The notes beneath the pieces are model-generated. The model was given only the letters and a program-made list of their open reading frames with translations. It was not told the DNA's origin and searched no databases. DNA of 64,000 bases, taken from the NCBI RefSeq assembly GCF_965363235.1, contig NC_134844.1, forward strand, positions 71,789,497 to 71,853,496. The letters are read 5' to 3'. This DNA is from Mytilus galloprovincialis (lineage: Eukaryota; Mollusca; Bivalvia; Mytilida; Mytilidae). The position numbers were made by a program, and so were the translations under genes. Below, one piece after another: positions 9,210-21,927 of the stretch; position 1 is the stretch's first letter, and each line of letters opens with the position of its first letter.

Positions 9210-9394
9210 AGATAAAAAACAAAAGTCACAAAAGAAACAGGCCGGTTACAACCAGCCGAATAGTTTTTATACACTTGTAGTCAGGTCAAGGTCCTCGGCT
9301 GTCGCCTCGGACCTTGACCTGACTACTCGTGCAGAAAAACTATCCGGCAACGGTTGTTACCGGCCTGTTTCTTTGTTACCTTTGTATTTTATCT
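9210..9394. mobile_element. Fold-back (hairpin) element, 185 bp
   Basis: This is almost one long inverted repeat. Arms of about 85-90 bp start agataaaaaacaaaagt on the left and end tttgtattttatct on the right. They share aagaaacaggccggt, atagttttt and gtagtcaggtcaaggtcc, and meet at about 9302 with a loop of a dozen bases. Arm identity is high (about 80-90 percent by eye), so it is fairly young. This is the form of a fold-back MITE. It ends five bases before array sequence resumes. Confidence 0.85.
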
Positions 9395-9956
9395 AATACA
9401 TAAACAGTTCACCTGTTCTATTTTTTAAAGGAATTGACCGGTACAGCAATTTTTAAATACATTTTAGAAGGAGGAAAAAACTTACCGGCCGACTGCAGTT
9501 TCCATCGTTTGCCCTCGTTCTGAGGCGACGTCGCTATTAACGATGATTGAAACAGTAGAAGGGGACGTAATTCTTTTCCCCGCGTTTTTCCGTAACGCTA
9601 AAAATTCATAGAGTTTCTTTTTAGGAACGAGAATACATTAATACACTGACATGTGCTGTTATAAATACAAGCAAGCGACAACAAAAATATTACATTACAA
9701 GAAAAGAAAAGAACTTTTTAGAGAACAGACATAAAAAAAAGAAAATGCAACTTATTTTACATGCACGAGAAGTATAGAATGATTTACAACAATGAGTAAA
9801 AATATACAATTTACGCAAACTCCTTAAATAAGCAAGATATATAGAAAAAGTACACATGTAGCAGTGAAAAGCATTAGAGAATATTTTACTGGGGCTGTTT
9901 CGCAGGCTATTGAAGGGAAAGCTATTTTTCTATTTTAATTTTCTCCCCAAAGAGGG

Positions 9957-10146
9957 GAGTGAGCCGATCCTGGAGGTACTGCAATACCAGGCCAACTCGT
10001 GGCAAGAGCGGTGCAAGCACCTAACATCTCACCTAGTTGCAAAAATCAGTTTAATATCGAAGTACCCACATGGGGTACGTATCAGATATTAAGCTGATAA
10101 GAACAGATACTACACTTTGATCTTAGCCAAAAGGCCGAGAAGCGAT
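9957..10146 (-). ncRNA. RNU2: U2 snRNA, copy 2
   Basis: Intact. Its unit shares early-unit markers with copy 1 (gatcttgcttt upstream, gaagtatag downstream). Confidence 0.96.
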
Positions 10147-11125
10147 ACTCAAATCTTTCCGAGTTTCCAAAGCCTACAAATCCTATTTCTTACTCAAACA
10201 CGGTGTTTTAATTTTAACCAAAGCTACACAAATTTTGCAAATTTATATACAAAAAGCACACGAAACACGAGATCTTGCTTTGCTTCAAATACCTGACAGC
10301 ATGAAACGATTTCTGCATGACAAAACGGGTGTGAAAATAAAAAGCGGCTTGTGAAATACGGCAAGTCGCGAGAATACATTTTTAAACGTATAACATACGT
10401 ATACGTATTTAATCTTAATCGAACGAAATAACATGATCATGTTGATTCATCCTAGGTCCGACGAACGCAGTTTTTAAAGCCTAGGAAATTTCATTAATCA
10501 GAAAATAAATTCAACGCTTTTTCACAATCAGCACGGACTTTTCACTGTCTCGTTTAGTTGACACAAACATAAACAGTTCACCTGTTCTATTTTTTAAAGG
10601 AATTGACCGGTACAGCAATTTTTAAATACATTTTAGAAGGAGGAAAAAACTTACCGGCCGACTGCAGTTTCCATCGTTTGCCCTCGTTCTGAGGCGACGT
10701 CGCTATTAACGATGATTGAAACAGTAGAAGGGGACGTAATTCTTTTCCCCGCGTTTTTCCGTAACGCTAAAAATTCATAGAGTTTCTTTTTAGGAACGAG
10801 AATACATTAATACACTGACATGTGCTGTTATAAATACAAGCAAGCGACAACAAAAATATTACATTACAAGAAAAGAAAAGAACTTTTTAGAGAACAGACA
10901 TAAAAAAAAGAAAATGCAACTTATTTTACATGCACGAGAAGTATAGAATGATTTACAACAATGAGTAAAAATATACAATTTACGCAAACTCCTTAAATAA
11001 GCAAGATATATAGAAAAAGTACACATGTAGCAGTGAAAAGCATTAGAGAATATTTTACTGGGGCTGTTTCGCAGGCTATTGAAGGGAAAGCTATTTTTCT
11101 ATTTTAATTTTCTCCCCAAAGAGGG

Positions 11126-11315
11126 GAGTGAGCCGATCCTGGAGGTACTGCAATACCAGGCCAACTCGTGGCAAGAGCGGTGCAAGCACCTAACATCTCA
11201 CCTAGTTGCAAAAATCAGTTTAATATCGAAGTACCCACATGGGGTACGTATCAGATATTAAGCTGATAAGAACAGATTCTACACTTTGATCTTAGCCAAA
11301 AGGCCGAGAAGCGAT
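11126..11315 (-). ncRNA. RNU2: U2 snRNA, copy 3, branch-site segment variant
   Basis: Full length, but plus-strand base 11278 is t instead of a. RNA position 38 is then A instead of U, and the branch-site recognition segment GUAGUA becomes GUAGAA. This loses one pair with the second base of a UACUAAC branch site, a position that is loosely conserved in animals. The copy may be weakened or altered in preference. The promoter looks normal. Confidence 0.95.
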
Positions 11316-12304
11316 ACTCAAATCTTTCCGAGTTTCCAAAGCCTACAAATCCTATTTCTTACTCAAACACGGTGTTTTAATTTTAACCAAAGCTACACAA
11401 ATTTTGCAAATTTATATACAAAAAGCACACGAAACACGAGATCTTGATTTGCTTCAAATACCTGACAGCATGAAACGATTTCTGCATGACAAAACGGGTG
11501 TGAAAATAAAAAGCGGCTTGTGAAATACGACAAGTCGCGAGAATACATTTTTAAACGTATATCATACGTTTACGTATTTAATCTTAATCGAACGAAATAA
11601 CATGATCATGTTGATTCATCCTAGGTCCGACGAACGCAGTTTTTAAAGCCTAGGAAATTTCATTAATCAGAAAATAAATTCAACGCTTTTTCACAATCAG
11701 CACGGACTTTTCACTGTCTCGTTTAGTTGACACAAACATAAACAGTTCACCTGTTCTATTTTTTAAAGGAATTGACCGGTACAGCAATTTTTAAATAAAT
11801 TTTAGAAGGAGGAAAAAACTTACCGGCCGACTGCAGTTTCCATCGTTTGCCCTCGTTCTGAGGCGACGTCGCTATTAACGATGATTGAAACAGTAGAAGG
11901 GGACGTAATTCTTTTCCCCGCGTTTTTCCGTAACGCTAAAAATTTATAGAGTTTCTTTTTAGGAACGAGAATACATTAATACACTGACATGTGCTGTTAT
12001 AAATACAAGCAAGCGACAACAAAAATATTACATTACAAGAAAAGAAAAGAACTTTTTAGAGAACAGACATAAAAAAAAAAAAAAAAGAAAATGCAACTTA
12101 TTTTACATGCACGAGAAGTAGAATGATTTACAACAATGAGTAAAACTATACAATTTACGCAAACTCCTTAAATAAGAAAGATATATAGAAAAAGTACACA
12201 TGTAGTGCTCAGTGAAAAGCATTAGAGAATATTTTACTGGGGCTGTTTCGCAGGCTATTGAAGGGAAGGCTATTTTTCTATTTTAATTTTCTCCCCAAAC
12301 AGGG

Positions 12305-12494
12305 GAGTGAGCCGATCCTGGAGGTACTGCAATACCAGGCCAACTCGTGGCAAGAGCGGTGCAAGCACCTAACATCTCACCTAGTTGCAAAAATCAGTTT
12401 AATATCGAAGTACCCACATGGGGTACGTATCAGATATTAAGCTGATAAGAACAGATACTACACTTTGATCTTAGCCAAAAGGCCGAGAAGCGAT
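12305..12494 (-). ncRNA. RNU2: U2 snRNA, copy 4
   Basis: Intact. This is the first unit of the long type: longer A run, gtgctc inserted in the spacer, and hairpin loop aaaca instead of aaaga. Units 4-7 share gggaaggc just past the gene. Confidence 0.96.
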
Positions 12495-13483
12495 ACTCAA
12501 ATCTTTCCGAGTTTCCAAAGCCTACAAATCCTATTTCTTACTCAAACACGGTGTTTTAATTTTAACCAAAGCTACACAAATTTTGCAAATTTATATACAA
12601 AAAGCACACGAAACACGAGATCTTGATTTGCTTCAAATACCTGACAGCATGAAACGATTTCTGCATGACAAAACGGGTGTGAAAATAAAAAGCGGCTTGT
12701 GAAATACGACAAGTCGCGAGAATACATTTTTAAACGTATATCATACGTTTACGTATTTAATCTTAATCGAACGAAATAACATGATCATGTTGATTCATCC
12801 TAGGTCCGACGAACGCAGTTTTTAAAGCCTAGGAAATTTCATTAATCAGAAAATAAATTCAACGCTTTTTCACAATCAGCACGGACTTTTCACTGTCTCG
12901 TTTAGTTGACACAAACATAAACAGTTCACCTGTTCTATTTTTTAAAGGAATTGACCGGTACAGCAATTTTTAAATAAATTTTAGAAGGAGGAAAAAACTT
13001 ACCGGCCGACTGCAGTTTCCATCGTTTGCCCTCGTTCTGAGGCGACGTCGCTATTAACGATGATTGAAACAGTAGAAGGGGACGTAATTCTTTTCCCCGC
13101 GTTTTTCCGTAACGCTAAAAATTTATAGAGTTTCTTTTTAGGAACGAGAATACATTAATACACTGACATGTGCTGTTATAAATACAAGCAAGCGACAACA
13201 AAAATATTACATTACAAGAAAAGAAAAGAACTTTTTAGAGAACAGACATAAAAAAAAAAAAAAAAGAAAATGCAACTTATTTTACATGCACGAGAAGTAG
13301 AATGATTTACAACAATGAGTAAAACTATACAATTTACGCAAACTCCTTAAATAAGAAAGATATATAGAAAAAGTACACATGTAGTGCTCAGTGAAAAGCA
13401 TTAGAGAATATTTTACTGGGGCTGTTTCGCAGGCTATTGAAGGGAAGGCTATTTTTCTATTTTAATTTTCTCCCCAAACAGGG

Positions 13484-13673
13484 GAGTGAGCCGATCCTGG
13501 AGGTACTGCAATACCAGGCCAACTCGTGGCAAGAGCGGTGCAAGCACCTAACATCTCACCTAGTTGCAAAAATCAGTTTAATATCGAAGTACCCACATGG
13601 GGTACGTATCAGATATTAAGCTGATAAGAACAGATACTACACTTTGATCTTAGCCAAAAGGCCGAGAAGCGAT
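13484..13673 (-). ncRNA. RNU2: U2 snRNA, copy 5
   Basis: Intact; same unit type as copy 4. Confidence 0.96.
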
Positions 13674-14662
13674 ACTCAAATCTTTCCGAGTTTCCAAAGC
13701 CTACAAATCCTATTTCTTACTCAAACACGGTGTTTTAATTTTAACCAAAGCTACACAAATTTTGCAAATTTATATACAAAAAGCACACGAAACACGAGAT
13801 CTTGATTTGCTTCAAATACCTGACAGCATGAAACGATTTCTGCATGACAAAACGGGTGTGAAAATAAAAAGCGGCTTGTGAAATACGACAAGTCGCGAGA
13901 ATACATTTTTAAACGTATATCATACGTTTACGTATTTAATCTTAATCGAACGAAATAACATGATCATGTTGATTCATCCTAGGTCCGACGAACGCAGTTT
14001 TTAAAGCCTAGGAAATTTCATTAATCAGAAAATAAATTCAACGCTTTTTCACAATCAGCACGGACTTTTCACTGTCTCGTTTAGTTGACACAAACATAAA
14101 CAGTTCACCTGTTCTATTTTTTAAAGGAATTGACCGGTACAGCAATTTTTAAATAAATTTTAGAAGGAGGAAAAAACTTACCGGCCGACTGCAGTTTCCA
14201 TCGTTTGCCCTCGTTCTGAGGCGACGTCGCTATTAACGATGATTGAAACAGTAGAAGGGGACGTAATTCTTTTCCCCGCGTTTTTCCGTAACGCTAAAAA
14301 TTTATAGAGTTTCTTTTTAGGAACGAGAATACATTAATACACTGACATGTGCTGTTATAAATACAAGCAAGCGACAACAAAAATATTACATTACAAGAAA
14401 AGAAAAGAACTTTTTAGAGAACAGACATAAAAAAAAAAAAAAAAGAAAATGCAACTTATTTTACATGCACGAGAAGTAGAATGATTTACAACAATGAGTA
14501 AAACTATACAATTTACGCAAACTCCTTAAATAAGAAAGATATATAGAAAAAGTACACATGTAGTGCTCAGTGAAAAGCATTAGAGAATATTTTACTGGGG
14601 CTGTTTCGCAGGCTATTGAAGGGAAGGCTGTTTTTCTATTTTAATTTTCTCCCCAAACAGGG

Positions 14663-14852
14663 GAGTGAGCCGATCCTGGAGGTACTGCAATACCAGGCCA
14701 ACTCGTGGCAAGAGCGGTGCAAGCACCTAACATCTCACCTAGTTGCAAAAATCAGTTTAATATCGAAGTACCCACATGGGGTACGTATCAGATATTAAGC
14801 TGATAAGAACAGATACTACACTTTGATCTTAGCCAAAAGGCCGAGAAGCGAT
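14663..14852 (-). ncRNA. RNU2: U2 snRNA, copy 6
   Basis: Intact. A private change (gctg for gcta) lies beyond the 3' hairpin near 14630, and another (tccgatgaac) in the spacer near 15166. Confidence 0.96.
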
Positions 14853-15841
14853 ACTCAAATCTTTCCGAGTTTCCAAAGCCTACAAATCCTATTTCTTACT
14901 CAAACACGGTGTTTTAATTTTAACCAAAGCTACACAAATTTTGCAAATTTATATACAAAAAGCACACGAAACACGAGATCTTGATTTGCTTCAAATACCT
15001 GACAGCATGAAACGATTTCTGCATGACAAAACGGGTGTGAAAATAAAAAGCGGCTTGTGAAATACGACAAGTCGCGAGAATACATTTTTAAACGTATATC
15101 ATACGTTTACGTATTTAATCTTAATCGAACGAAATAACATGATCATGTTGATTCATCCTAGGTCCGATGAACGCAGTTTTTAAAGCCTAGGAAATTTCAT
15201 TAATCAGAAAATAAATTCAACGCTTTTTCACAATCAGCACGGACTTTTCACTGTCTCGTTTAGTTGACACAAACATAAACAGTTCACCTGTTCTATTTTT
15301 TAAAGGAATTGACCGGTACAGCAATTTTTAAATAAATTTTAGAAGGAGGAAAAAACTTACCGGCCGACTGCAGTTTCCATCGTTTGCCCTCGTTCTGAGG
15401 CGACGTCGCTATTAACGATGATTGAAACAGTAGAAGGGGACGTAATTCTTTTCCCCGCGTTTTTCCGTAACGCTAAAAATTTATAGAGTTTCTTTTTAGG
15501 AACGAGAATACATTAATACACTGACATGTGCTGTTATAAATACAAGCAAGCGACAACAAAAATATTACATTACAAGAAAAGAAAAGAACTTTTTAGAGAA
15601 CAGACATAAAAAAAAAAAAAAAAGAAAATGCAACTTATTTTACATGCACGAGAAGTAGAATGATTTACAACAATGAGTAAAACTATACAATTTACGCAAA
15701 CTCCTTAAATAAGAAAGATATATAGAAAAAGTACACATGTAGTGCTCAGTGAAAAGCATTAGAGAATATTTTACTGGGGCTGTTTCGCAGGCTATTGAAG
15801 GGAAGGCTATTTTTCTATTTTAATTTTCTCCCCAAACAGGG

Positions 15842-16031
15842 GAGTGAGCCGATCCTGGAGGTACTGCAATACCAGGCCAACTCGTGGCAAGAGCGGTGCA
15901 AGCACCTAACATCTCACCTAGTTGCAAAAATCAGTTTAATATCGAAGTACCCACATGGGGTACGTATCAGATATTAAGCTGATAAGAACAGATACTACAC
16001 TTTGATCTTAGCCAAAAGGCCGAGAAGCGAT
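15842..16031 (-). ncRNA. RNU2: U2 snRNA, copy 7
   Basis: Intact; the last unit with the gggaaggc marker. Confidence 0.96.
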
Positions 16032-17020
16032 ACTCAAATCTTTCCGAGTTTCCAAAGCCTACAAATCCTATTTCTTACTCAAACACGGTGTTTTAATTTT
16101 AACCAAAGCTACACAAATTTTGCAAATTTATATACAAAAAGCACACGAAACACGAGATCTTGATTTGCTTCAAATACCTGACAGCATGAAACGATTTCTG
16201 CATGACAAAACGGGTGTGAAAATAAAAAGCGGCTTGTGAAATACGACAAGTCGCGAGAATACATTTTTAAACGTATATCATACGTTTACGTATTTAATCT
16301 TAATCGAACGAAATAACATGATCATGTTGATTCATCCTAGGTCCGACGAACGCAGTTTTTAAAGCCTAGGAAATTTCATTAATCAGAAAATAAATTCAAC
16401 GCTTTTTCACAATCAGCACGGACTTTTCACTGTCTCGTTTAGTTGACACAAACATAAACAGTTCACCTGTTCTATTTTTTAAAGGAATTGACCGGTACAG
16501 CAATTTTTAAATAAATTTTAGAAGGAGGAAAAAACTTACCGGCCGACTGCAGTTTCCATCGTTTGCCCTCGTTCTGAGGCGACGTCGCTATTAACGATGA
16601 TTGAAACAGTAGAAGGGGACGTAATTCTTTTCCCCGCGTTTTTCCGTAACGCTAAAAATTTATAGAGTTTCTTTTTAGGAACGAGAATACATTAATACAC
16701 TGACATGTGCTGTTATAAATACAAGCAAGCGACAACAAAAATATTACATTACAAGAAAAGAAAAGAACTTTTTAGAGAACAGACATAAAAAAAAAAAAAA
16801 AAGAAAATGCAACTTATTTTACATGCACGAGAAGTAGAATGATTTACAACAATGAGTAAAACTATACAATTTACGCAAACTCCTTAAATAAGAAAGATAT
16901 ATAGAAAAAGTACACATGTAGTGCTCAGTGAAAAGCATTAGAGAATATTTTACTGGGGCTGTTTCGCAGGCTATTGAAGGGAAAGCTATTTTTCTATTTT
17001 AATTTTCTCCCCAAACAGGG

Positions 17021-17210
17021 GAGTGAGCCGATCCTGGAGGTACTGCAATACCAGGCCAACTCGTGGCAAGAGCGGTGCAAGCACCTAACATCTCACCTAG
17101 TTGCAAAAATCAGTTTAATATCGAAGTACCCACATGGGGTACGTATCAGATATTAAGCTGATAAGAACAGATACTACACTTTCATCTTAGCCAAAAGGCC
17201 GAGAAGCGAT
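17021..17210 (-). ncRNA. RNU2: U2 snRNA, copy 8, helix Ia variant
   Basis: Plus-strand 17183 is c instead of g, so RNA C28 becomes G. In U2/U6 helix Ia this base pairs with a G of the U6 GAU segment, so one catalytic-core pair is lost. Otherwise intact. Confidence 0.95.
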
Positions 17211-18199
17211 ACTCAAATCTTTCCGAGTTTCCAAAGCCTACAAATCCTATTTCTTACTCAAACACGGTGTTTTAATTTTAACCAAAGCTACACAAATTTT
17301 GCAAATTTATATACAAAAAGCACACGAAACACGAGATCTTGATTTGCTTCAAATACCTGACAGCATGAAACGATTTCTGCATGACAAAACGGGTGTGAAA
17401 ATAAAAAGCGGCTTGTGAAATACGACAAGTCGCGAGAATACATTTTTAAACGTATATCATACGTTTACGTATTTAATCTTAATCGAACGAAATAACATGA
17501 TCATGTTGATTCATCCTAGGTCCGACGAACGCAGTTTTTAAAGCCTAGGAAATTTCATTAATCAGAAAATAAATTCAACGCTTTTTCACAATCAGCACGG
17601 ACTTTTCACTGTCTCGTTTAGTTGACACAAACATAAACAGTTCACCTGTTCTATTTTTTAAAGGAATTGACCGGTACAGCAATTTTTAAATAAATTTTAG
17701 AAGGAGGAAAAAACTTACCGGCCGACTGCAGTTTCCATCGTTTGCCCTCGTTCTGAGGCGACGTCGCTATTAACGATGATTGAAACAGTAGAAGGGGACG
17801 TAATTCTTTTCCCCGCGTTTTTCCGTAACGCTAAAAATTTATAGAGTTTCTTTTTAGGAACGAGAATACATTAATACACTGACATGTGCTGTTATAAATA
17901 CAAGCAAGCGACAACAAAAATATTACATTACAAGAAAAGAAAAGAACTTTTTAGAGAACAGACAAAAAAAAAAAAAAAAAAGAAAATGCAACTTATTTTA
18001 CATGCACGAGAAGTAGAATGATTTACAACAATGAGTAAAACTATACAATTTACGCAAACTCCTTAAATAAGAAAGATATATAGAAAAAGTACACATGTAG
18101 TGCTCAGTGAAAAGCATTAGAGAATATTTTACTGGGGCTGTTTCGCAGGCTATTGAAGGGAAAGCTATTTTTCTATTTTAATTTTCTCCCCAAACAGGG

Positions 18200-18389
18200 G
18201 AGTGAGCCGATCCTGGAGGTACTGCAATACCAGGCCAACTCGTGGCAAGAGCGGTGCAAGCACCTAACATCTCACCTAGTTGCAAAAATCAGTTTAATAT
18301 CGAAGTACCCACATGGGGTACGTATCAGATATTAAGCTGATAAGAACAGATACTACACTTTCATCTTAGCCAAAAGGCCGAGAAGCGAT
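18200..18389 (-). ncRNA. RNU2: U2 snRNA, copy 9, helix Ia variant
   Basis: Same C28-to-G change as copy 8 (plus-strand 18362), so the two neighbours share a recent origin. The A run near 17965 also differs (gacaaaa for gacataaaa). Confidence 0.95.
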
Positions 18390-19379
18390 ACTCAAATCTT
18401 TCCGAGTTTCCAAAGCCTACAAATCCTATTTCTTACTCAAACACGGTGTTTTAATTTTAACCAAAGCTACACAAATTTTGCAAATTTATATACAAAAAGC
18501 ACACGAAACACGAGATCTTGATTTGCTTCAAATACCTGACAGCATGAAACGATTTCTGCATGACAAAACGGGTGTGAAAATAAAAAGCGGCTTGTGAAAT
18601 ACGACAAGTCGCGAGAATACATTTTTAAACGTATATCATACGTTTACGTATTTAATCTTAATCGAACGAAATAACATGATCATGTTGATTCATCCTAGGT
18701 CCGACGAACGCAGTTTTTAAAGCCTAGGAAATTTCATTAATCAGAAAATAAATTCAACGCTTTTTCACAATCAGCACGGACTTTTCACTGTCTCGTTTAG
18801 TTGACACAAACATAAACAGTTCACCTGTTCTATTTTTTAAAGGAATTGACCGGTACAGCAATTTTTAAATAAATTTTAGAAGGAGGAAAAAACTTACCGG
18901 CCGACTGCAGTTTCCATCGTTTGCCCTCGTTCTGAGGCGACGTCGCTATTAACGATGATTGAAACAGTAGAAGGGGACGTAATTCTTTTCCCCGCGTTTT
19001 TCCGTAACGCTAAAAATTTATAGAGTTTCTTTTTAGGAACGAGAATACATTAATACACTGACATGTGCTGTTATAAATACAAGCAAGCGACAACAAAAAT
19101 ATTACATTACAAGAAAAGAAAAGAACTTTTTAGAGAACAGACATAAAAAAAAAAAAAAAAAGAAAATGCAACTTATTTTACATGCACGAGAAGTAGAATG
19201 ATTTACAACAATGAGTAAAACTATACAATTTACGCAAACTCCTTAAATAAGAAAGATATATAGAAAAAGTACACATGTAGTGCTCAGTGAAAAGCATTAG
19301 AGAATATTTTACTGGGGCTGTTTCGCAGGCTATTGAAGGGAAAGCTATTTTTCTATTTTAATTTTCTCCCCAAACAGGG

Positions 19380-19569
19380 GAGTGAGCCGATCCTGGAGGT
19401 ACTGCAATACCAGGCCAACTCGTGGCAAGAGCGGTGCAAGCACCTAACATCTCACCTAGTTGCAAAAATCAGTTTAATATCGAAGTACCCACATGGGGTA
19501 CGTATCAGATATTAAGCTGATAAGAACAGATACTACACTTTGATCTTAGCCAAAAGGCCGAGAAGCGAT
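19380..19569 (-). ncRNA. RNU2: U2 snRNA, copy 10
   Basis: Intact; the helix I segment is back to the consensus. Confidence 0.96.
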
Positions 19570-20559
19570 ACTCAAATCTTTCCGAGTTTCCAAAGCCTAC
19601 AAATCCTATTTCTTACTCAAACACGGTGTTTTAATTTTAACCAAAGCTACACAAATTTTGCAAATTTATATACAAAAAGCACACGAAACACGAGATCTTG
19701 ATTTGCTTCAAATACCTGACAGCATGAAACGATTTCTGCATGACAAAACGGGTGTGAAAATAAAAAGCGGCTTGTGAAATACGACAAGTCGCGAGAATAC
19801 ATTTTTAAACGTATATCATACGTTTACGTATTTAATCTTAATCGAACGAAATAACATGATCATGTTGATTCATCCTAGGTCCGACGAACGCAGTTTTTAA
19901 AGCCTAGGAAATTTCATTAATCAGAAAATAAATTCAACGCTTTTTCACAATCAGCACGGACTTTTCACTGTCTCGTTTAGTTGACACAAACATAAACAGT
20001 TCACCTGTTCTATTTTTTAAAGGAATTGACCGGTACAGCAATTTTTAAATAAATTTTAGAAGGAGGAAAAAACTTACCGGCCGACTGCAGTTTCCATCGT
20101 TTGCCCTCGTTCTGAGGCGACGTCGCTATTAACGATGATTGAAACAGTAGAAGGGGACGTAATTCTTTTCCCCGCGTTTTTCCGTAACGCTAAAAATTTA
20201 TAGAGTTTCTTTTTAGGAACGAGAATACATTAATACACTGACATGTGCTGTTATAAATACAAGCAAGCGACAACAAAAATATTACATTACAAGAAAAGAA
20301 AAGAACTTTTTAGAGAACAGACATAAAAAAAAAAAAAAAAAGAAAATGCAACTTATTTTACATGCACGAGAAGTAGAATGATTTACAACAATGAGTAAAA
20401 CTATACAATTTACGCAAACTCCTTAAATAAGAAAGATATATAGAAAAAGTACACATGTAGTGCTCAGTGAAAAGCATTAGAGAATATTTTACTGGGGCTG
20501 TTTCGCAGGCTATTGAAGGGAAAGCTATTTTTCTATTTTAATTTTCTCCCCAAACAGGG

Positions 20560-20749
20560 GAGTGAGCCGATCCTGGAGGTACTGCAATACCAGGCCAACT
20601 CGTGGCAAGAGCGGTGCAAGCACCTAACATCTCACCTAGTTGCAAAAATCAGTTTAATATCGAAGTACCCACATGGGGTACGTATCAGATATTAAGCTGA
20701 TAAGAACAGATACTACACTTTGATCTTAGCCAAAAGGCCGAGAAGCGAT
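20560..20749 (-). ncRNA. RNU2: U2 snRNA, copy 11
   Basis: Intact consensus copy. Confidence 0.96.
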
Positions 20750-21737
20750 ACTCAAATCTTTCCGAGTTTCCAAAGCCTACAAATCCTATTTCTTACTCAA
20801 ACACGGTGTTTTAATTTTAACCAAAGCTACACAAATTTTGCAAATTTATATACAAAAAGCACACGAAACACGAGATCTTGATTTGCTTCAAATACCTGAC
20901 AGCATGAAACGATTTCTGCATGACAAAACGGGTGTGAAAATAAAAAGCGGCTTGTGAAATACGACAAGTCGCGAGAATACATTTTTAAACGTATATCATA
21001 CGTTTACGTATTTAATCTTAATCGAACGAAATAACATGATCATGTTGATTCATCCTAGGTCCGACGAACGCAGTTTTTAAAGCCTAGGAAATTTCATTAA
21101 TCAGAAAATAAATTCAACGCTTTTTCACAATCAGCACGGACTTTTCACTGTCTCGTTTAGTTGACACAAACATAAACAGTTCACCTGTTCTATTTTTTAA
21201 AGGAATTGACCGGTACAGCAATTTTTAAATAAATTTTAGAAGGAGGAAAAAACTTACCGGCCGACTGCAGTTTCCATCGTTTGCCCTCGTTCTGAGGCGA
21301 CGTCGCTATTAACGATGATTGAAACAGTAGAAGGGGACGTAATTCTTTTCCCCGCGTTTTTCCGTAACGCTAAAAATTTATAGAGTTTCTTTTTAGGAAC
21401 GAGAATACATTAATACACTGACATGTGCTGTTATAAATACAAGCAAGCGACAACAAAAATATTACATTACAAGAAAAGAAAAGAACTTTTTAGAGAACAG
21501 ACATAAAAAAAAAAAAAAAGAAAATGCAACTTATTTTACATGCACGAGAAGTAGAATGATTTACAACAATGAGTAAAACTATACAATTTACGCAAACTCC
21601 TTAAATAAGAAAGATATATAGAAAAAGTACACATGTAGTGCTCAGTGAAAAGCATTAGAGAATATTTTACTGGGGCTGTTTCGCAGGCTATTGAAGGGAA
21701 AGCTATTTTTCTATTTTAATTTTCTCCCCAAACAGGG

Positions 21738-21927
21738 GAGTGAGCCGATCCTGGAGGTACTGCAATACCAGGCCAACTCGTGGCAAGAGCGGTGCAAGCA
21801 CCTAACATCTCACCTAGTTGCAAAAATCAGTTTAATATCGAAGTACCCACATGGGGTACGTATCAGATATTAAGCTGATAAGAACAGATACTACACTTTG
21901 ATCTTAGCCAAAAGGCCGAGAAGCGAT
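21738..21927 (-). ncRNA. RNU2: U2 snRNA, copy 12
   Basis: Intact. The A run is two bases shorter, giving a 1178-bp spacing from copy 11. Confidence 0.96.

Larger units (their letters stand above)
7458..9399. mobile_element. Composite 1942-bp insertion between units 1 and 2
   Basis: Unit 1 spacer stops after cacaaac (7451-7457), and the matching sequence resumes at ataaacag (9400), so the array frame is kept exactly across the insertion. Its left border carries ACTTGTACGAC (7456-7466), whose reverse complement lies at 9198-9208. This suggests an element with 11-bp inverted ends, followed by a separate fold-back element. Inside are a long inverted repeat and two copies of a short TIR element. 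No long open frame or transposase motif is visible. No clear target duplication was found. Confidence 0.75.

Noticed and set aside
9172-9396. Plus-strand 74-codon frame at the fold-back
   Set aside because: It reads through both arms of a hairpin element, and its residues reflect the inverted repeat.
11649-11824. Splicing of the TOP-like exon to an acceptor inside the same unit (ttcctag near 11651)
   Set aside because: The join meets a stop almost at once and the pyrimidine tract is weak, so I kept only the edge acceptor as a candidate.
12071-12086. The A run (T run on the U2 strand) as a polymerase III terminator
   Set aside because: U2 is made by polymerase II, the run lies over 200 bp past the gene, and its varying length fits slippage.
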